This document shows, piece by piece, positions 30,797 to 34,266 of a stretch of 34,266 nt of DNA. The DNA is from Salinimicrobium xinjiangense DSM 19287. Its GTDB lineage: Bacteria > Bacteroidota > Bacteroidia > Flavobacteriales > Flavobacteriaceae. The stretch lies in contig NZ_AUIG01000033.1 of assembly GCF_000423585.1 (NCBI RefSeq), positions 1-34,266 on the forward strand, read 5' to 3'. The notes beneath the pieces were generated by a model, which had not been told where the DNA came from, ran no database searches, and saw only the letters and a program-made list of their open reading frames with translations. The position numbers were made by a program, and so were the translations under genes. Numbering within the stretch: position 1 is the stretch's first letter; every line of letters begins with the position of its first letter.

Positions 30797-33700
30797 ATGT
30801 TTTTAAACAACCACACATATTATTCCCTCCGCTACGGAACATTTCCGGAGAAGGAATTGTGTGACCTGGCGCGGGAGCATGGAGCTACAGCGGTGGCGGT
30901 GACCGATATCAACAACACCTCGGCCTGCCTCAGCTTTTTGAAGACGGCTCAAAAATATGATTTTAAAGCCCTCATCGGGATCGACTTCCGGAATGGCGTG
31001 CAGCAGCAATACGTGGGACTGGCGCGGAGCAATGAAGGCTTTAAAAATCTCAACGATCACCTGGCGGCGCACCTGCATGTGGAGAAGGAATTCGCTGTAG
31101 ATGCCCCGCCGCTGGAGGATTGCTGGTTTATTTATCCGCTGGAGCAGGTGATGAGGTGCCAGAAATGGGATTTTAGAGCCGATGAATTTATAGGGGTTTC
31201 GGTGGAAAGCCTGCGCAAGCTGAAATTTTCAAAATACCTTGAATTAAAAGACAAACTGGTGCTGCTGCAAACAGTCAGCTTCCGGAATAAAAAAGATTAC
31301 AACGCCCACCGCCTGCTGCGGGCGATCGACAGGAATATTTTGCTGAGTCAGCTGCCGGAATCTGAGCAAGGCTCGCCCTCTCATAAAATGCTGCCCAAAA
31401 ATGCCCTTTTTGAGACCTTTGCAGATTATCCTTTTATTCTGGAAAACACACAGCGGCTTATTGACGGCTGCGAAGTCAACTTCGGATTTGACAGCGCCCG
31501 CCAAAACCGGAATCTGCAGATCTTTAGCAGCAGCAAAGAGGAAGACGCAGAAATCCTGAAGAAACTCTGTTATGAAAATCTGCCACGCCGCTATCCCTAT
31601 GCCACGCCCGAAACCTATGCGCGGGTAGAGAAGGAGCTGCAGGCGATCGTCAAGCTGGGGTTCGTATCTTACTTTTTGATCAACCACGATATTGTGGAAT
31701 ATGCCAAGTCGAAGAACTATCCGTTCATTGGCCGGGGCAGTGGGGCAAACTCGGTCGTCGCCTATATTATTGGCATCACCAATGTAGATCCCATTGAGCT
31801 CAACCTGTATTTTGAACGCTTTATCAACGCCAGCCGACATTCGCCGCCCGATTTTGATATCGACTTCTCCTGGAAGGACCGGCAGGATGTGACCGGTTAT
31901 ATTTTCAGGAGATATAAAAACACAGCCCTGCTGGCCACCTATGTCACTTTTAAACGGCGGGCCGTGATAAGGGAGCTGGGGAAGGTGTTTGGATTGCCTA
32001 AAGTGGAGATCGATAAATTGTCTTCGGGCTTTTTTGATCCCAAAAGCCTGGATGAAATGGAGCAGCTGGTTTTTCGCTACAGCGGATTGATCGCCGGCTT
32101 CCCAAATTACCTGAGCGTACATTCCGGCGGGATCGCCATTTTGCAGGAACCGGTGCATAGTTATGCCTCCACCTTTTTGCCGCCCAAGGGCTTTGCGACC
32201 ATTCAGTTTGATATGAATATCGCCGAAGATGTGGGCATTTTCAAGTTTGACATTCTCGCCCAGCGCGGCCTCTCCAAGATCACCGATGCCATTGAGATCA
32301 TTAAGGAGAATCAGCCGGCCGCTGAAATTGAGGACATGGAGAATGTATTGGCGTTCAAGAACGACCCCAACATCAATAACCTCTTGCGCACCGGCGATTG
32401 CATGGGTGTGTTCTATGTGGAATCTCCTGCTATGCGGGGACTTTTTCAGAAACTCCAGACCGATGATTACCTGGGGCTGGTGGCAGCGAGTTCCATTATA
32501 AGACCCGGAGTTTCCAACGGCGGGATGAAGGAGGAGTACATCAAGCGCCACCGCGATCCTGAACGTCGTAAGCAGGCGCATCCCGTTTTGGCAAAGATCC
32601 TTGAGGAAACCTATGGCGTCATGGTGTACCAGGAGGATGTGCTCAAGATCGCCCACTATTTCGCCGGACTCTCCCTCGAGGAAGCCGACATTCTGCGCCG
32701 CGGCATGAGCGGAAAGAAGCGGAATGAGGTGGACTTTCGAAAGCTGGAGAATAAATTCAGAAGGAACTGCAGGGAGAAAGGCTATTCCGAAGCCCTGACC
32801 GAAGAGGTGTGGACCCAGATCCTGTCCTTTGCCGGCTATGCTTTTCCGAAGGGGCATTCGGCTTCCTATGCTGTGGAAAGTTATCAGAGTCTCTACCTGA
32901 AATACTATTTTCCGCTGGAATTCATGGTGGCCTGTCTCAACAACGGCGGCGGATTTTATGATGTTGAAACTTACATTCAGGAGATCCGCAAGTGCGGCGG
33001 AAGGGTGCATCCGCCATGCATCAACAAAAGCGACCATCATACCGTGATCTACGGAAAAGATATCTATCTGGGGCTGGGTTATATCAAGGAGCTGGAGATA
33101 AAGGTGGTGCAGCGTATTCTCGAGGATCGCAATTTCTTCGGAAGTTTTAAGTCTTTTGATGATTTTATCGATCGGGTGCCCATCTCTATCGAACAGCTGA
33201 GCATCCTGCTGAAGATCGATGCCTTCAGGTTCACCGGCGTGGACAAGCACCACCTGCTGTGGAAGGCCTACTTTAAGCTCAACCGTTCCCGCACCCGCAG
33301 CGGACAAACCCTGTTGTTTCGTCCGCCGCACCGGGATTTTGACCTTCCGGAGCTGTCGCATTCCATGCTGATCGATGCCTATGACCAGATGGAGCTGCTG
33401 GGTTTCTCCCTGCACGACCACTTCAGGCTCCTGAAACCCGAAAATTATCAAAACCTGAAGCGTCCCGGAGTGGTAATGGCAAAAGACCTGAAACAGCATT
33501 TGGGGAAAACAGTAGAGATCTACGGGCATTTGATCACAGCCAAACGCACCCCCACGGTCAACCGGGAGTACATGTGCTTCGGAACTTTTTACGACCGCGC
33601 CGGAGATATCTTCGATACCGTCCAGTTCCCCCGTGCGGCAGAAAAATTTCCGTTACACAGCAAAGGGATCTATCTATGTAAAGGGAAAGTAATGGAAGAA

Positions 33701-33829
33701 CTGGATTATATCTACATCATCCTCGACTGGCTTGAGCGGCAGGAAACAGTAGGTGATCCAAGATACGTAAGCAGTACGCGCATGAAAATTTCTTTAAAGG
33801 AGGATGGGAAGGGAATGATTTTGAAGTAG
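30797..33829 (+). CDS. dnaE2: Second DNA polymerase III alpha subunit (DnaE2-type, error-prone)
   Basis: A 1010-residue C-family polymerase, shorter than the replicative DnaE at 2408-6790 and without a fused exonuclease. The polymerase motifs are intact: GRGSGANSVVAYIIGITNVDP (about 314-334), PDFDIDFSW (351-359, two catalytic aspartates) and IFKFDILAQRGLSK near 480. FAGYAFPKGHSASYAVESYQ follows near 700. The PHP site is degraded: FLNNHTYYS replaces HLHNHS, and AVTDINN replaces TDHAN, so intrinsic exonuclease activity is unlikely. It is the partner expected of the nearby Y-family polymerase in mutagenic translesion synthesis, as known for ImuB-DnaE2. It starts MFLNNHTYYSL, consistent with family length. 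dnaE2 is used by analogy. A GTGATCAG-type repeat begins directly at the stop codon. Confidence 0.88.
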   Translation: MFLNNHTYYSLRYGTFPEKELCDLAREHGATAVAVTDINNTSACLSFLKTAQKYDFKALIGIDFRNGVQQQYVGLARSNEGFKNLNDHLAAHLHVEKEFAVDAPPLEDCWFIYPLEQVMRCQKWDFRADEFIGVSVESLRKLKFSKYLELKDKLVLLQTVSFRNKKDYNAHRLLRAIDRNILLSQLPESEQGSPSHKMLPKNALFETFADYPFILENTQRLIDGCEVNFGFDSARQNRNLQIFSSSKEEDAEILKKLCYENLPRRYPYATPETYARVEKELQAIVKLGFVSYFLINHDIVEYAKSKNYPFIGRGSGANSVVAYIIGITNVDPIELNLYFERFINASRHSPPDFDIDFSWKDRQDVTGYIFRRYKNTALLATYVTFKRRAVIRELGKVFGLPKVEIDKLSSGFFDPKSLDEMEQLVFRYSGLIAGFPNYLSVHSGGIAILQEPVHSYASTFLPPKGFATIQFDMNIAEDVGIFKFDILAQRGLSKITDAIEIIKENQPAAEIEDMENVLAFKNDPNINNLLRTGDCMGVFYVESPAMRGLFQKLQTDDYLGLVAASSIIRPGVSNGGMKEEYIKRHRDPERRKQAHPVLAKILEETYGVMVYQEDVLKIAHYFAGLSLEEADILRRGMSGKKRNEVDFRKLENKFRRNCREKGYSEALTEEVWTQILSFAGYAFPKGHSASYAVESYQSLYLKYYFPLEFMVACLNNGGGFYDVETYIQEIRKCGGRVHPPCINKSDHHTVIYGKDIYLGLGYIKELEIKVVQRILEDRNFFGSFKSFDDFIDRVPISIEQLSILLKIDAFRFTGVDKHHLLWKAYFKLNRSRTRSGQTLLFRPPHRDFDLPELSHSMLIDAYDQMELLGFSLHDHFRLLKPENYQNLKRPGVVMAKDLKQHLGKTVEIYGHLITAKRTPTVNREYMCFGTFYDRAGDIFDTVQFPRAAEKFPLHSKGIYLCKGKVMEELDYIYIILDWLERQETVGDPRYVSSTRMKISLKEDGKGMILK

Positions 33830-33900
33830 GCAGTGATCAGTGGTCGGTGATCAGTGATCAGTGATCAGGAAGTTAGATTTACGATTTTAGAAGTAGATGC
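33827..33900. repeat. GTGATCAG and GATTTTAGAAGTA repeats
   Basis: Copies of GTGATCAG and GGTCGGTGATC begin at the dnaE2 stop codon. They are followed by GAAGTTAGATTTACGATTTTAG, an element also seen at 19292, 19385 and 20753. Confidence 0.8.
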
Positions 33901-33928
33901 TTTTCCCGTTTTACCCCTCCCGATATTC

Positions 33929-34266
33929 TTATGGATAAACCAAGGTTAAATTAAGGGATTTTTCATATTGCCTGTTTTCTCTAATTAAGGCGAAGATCCT
34001 GTTAATTAATTTTGCTCTTACAGCATTAACAACAGTCATTTTGTTCTTTCCTTCTGCTATTTTTCTTTCAAAATAATCCCTGAGCTCACCCTTCATTTTT
34101 ATTGCTGACAAGGCAGCCATATGGAAAAGTGTTTTAAGCTTTTTATTTGCTCTGTGAGACACTTTATTTTTTGATCTTTGACTTGTTCCCGAATGAAAAG
34201 AAAAAGGAGCTACACCTATATGACAAGCAAATTTACGCCCGTTTTCAAATTTTGTAAAACCACCGG
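33929..34266 (-). CDS. IS110-type transposase, C-terminal part, cut by window edge
   Basis: About 112 codons are visible, running off the right edge. The frame reads GGFTKFENGRKFACHIGVAPF, HSGTSQRSKNKVSHRANKKL, LFHMAALSAIKMKGELRDYFERKIAEGK and VVNAVRAKLINRIFALIREN. This is the Transposase_20 (IS116/IS110/IS902) C-terminal region, whose family uses a DEDD nuclease N-terminus not seen here. The catalytic serine-bearing segment GVAPFSFHSG is present. The gene ends (YEKSLNLTLVYP) just after the repeat tract that follows dnaE2. Element ends cannot be set. Confidence 0.85.
   Translation of the reverse strand, partial: GGFTKFENGRKFACHIGVAPFSFHSGTSQRSKNKVSHRANKKLKTLFHMAALSAIKMKGELRDYFERKIAEGKNKMTVVNAVRAKLINRIFALIRENRQYEKSLNLTLVYP

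Noticed and set aside
31244-33529. Long open frame antisense to the second dnaE (about 760 codons)
   Set aside because: It lies fully inside a confident polymerase gene in the opposite direction. It has no recognisable motifs, and its length is explained by the codon bias and GC-rich composition of dnaE2.

Overview
The window looks like chromosomal DNA from a marine or soil member of the Flavobacteriaceae (phylum Bacteroidota). The pointers are an rpsP-rimM pair whose S16 carries a long Glu/Ala/Lys tail, a DnaE with a proofreading exonuclease fused to its N-terminus, promoters of the Bacteroidota type (TTTG, about 19 nt, TAnnTTTG), no Shine-Dalgarno pattern, and many secreted proteins and lipoproteins of flavobacterial style. 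No species can be named from this sequence alone.

Layout. Bases 1-250 hold the 5' part of an IS1182-type transposase gene. Bases 338-9263 are mostly housekeeping: rimM and rpsP (minus strand), a PA2169-family four-helix protein, the replicative polymerase dnaE, a 47-residue membrane protein, thioredoxin, a DUF58 protein and tRNA-Asp, with a broken tRNA-Asp copy directly upstream of the intact one. Bases 9454-16518 carry a secreted class C beta-lactamase-fold hydrolase, a small unknown protein, an M24 peptidase-like protein, and a PAS/GAF histidine kinase with a stand-alone receiver. Bases 16517-17640 are a repeat array with period about 172 bp that surrounds a small GIY-YIG nuclease gene. Bases 17664-21467 hold small unknowns, two lipoproteins and an intradiol-dioxygenase-like lipoprotein.

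Bases 21510-24850 form an AT-rich accessory island. A compact minus-strand operon encodes, in transcription order, an HNH endonuclease-like protein, a SAM-methyltransferase fused to a HIT domain, and a DUF3883 protein with a PD-(D/E)XK-like signature. The operon is bracketed by direct copies of a roughly 25-bp dispersed repeat, and a start-less gene remnant lies at its 3' side. This is the best candidate in the window for an undescribed conflict or DNA-processing system; that reading is inference.

Bases 24928-27945 return to secreted proteins (a second beta-lactamase-fold hydrolase, a small lipoprotein, a secreted unknown). Bases 28000-34266 hold a damage-tolerance pair: a Y-family polymerase (dinB-like) and a second, shorter DnaE with a degenerate PHP site. 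They are separated and preceded by dense repeats. Two near-identical 24-bp dyad sites and a good promoter core lie just before dinB. The window ends inside an IS110-type transposase gene.

The replication, ribosome and thioredoxin genes are conserved core genes. Between them, several families of short repeats fill nearly all long non-coding stretches after base 16500, some starting directly at stop codons. Short perfect or near-perfect palindromes are spliced into recognisable sequences, including the tRNA-Asp copy.
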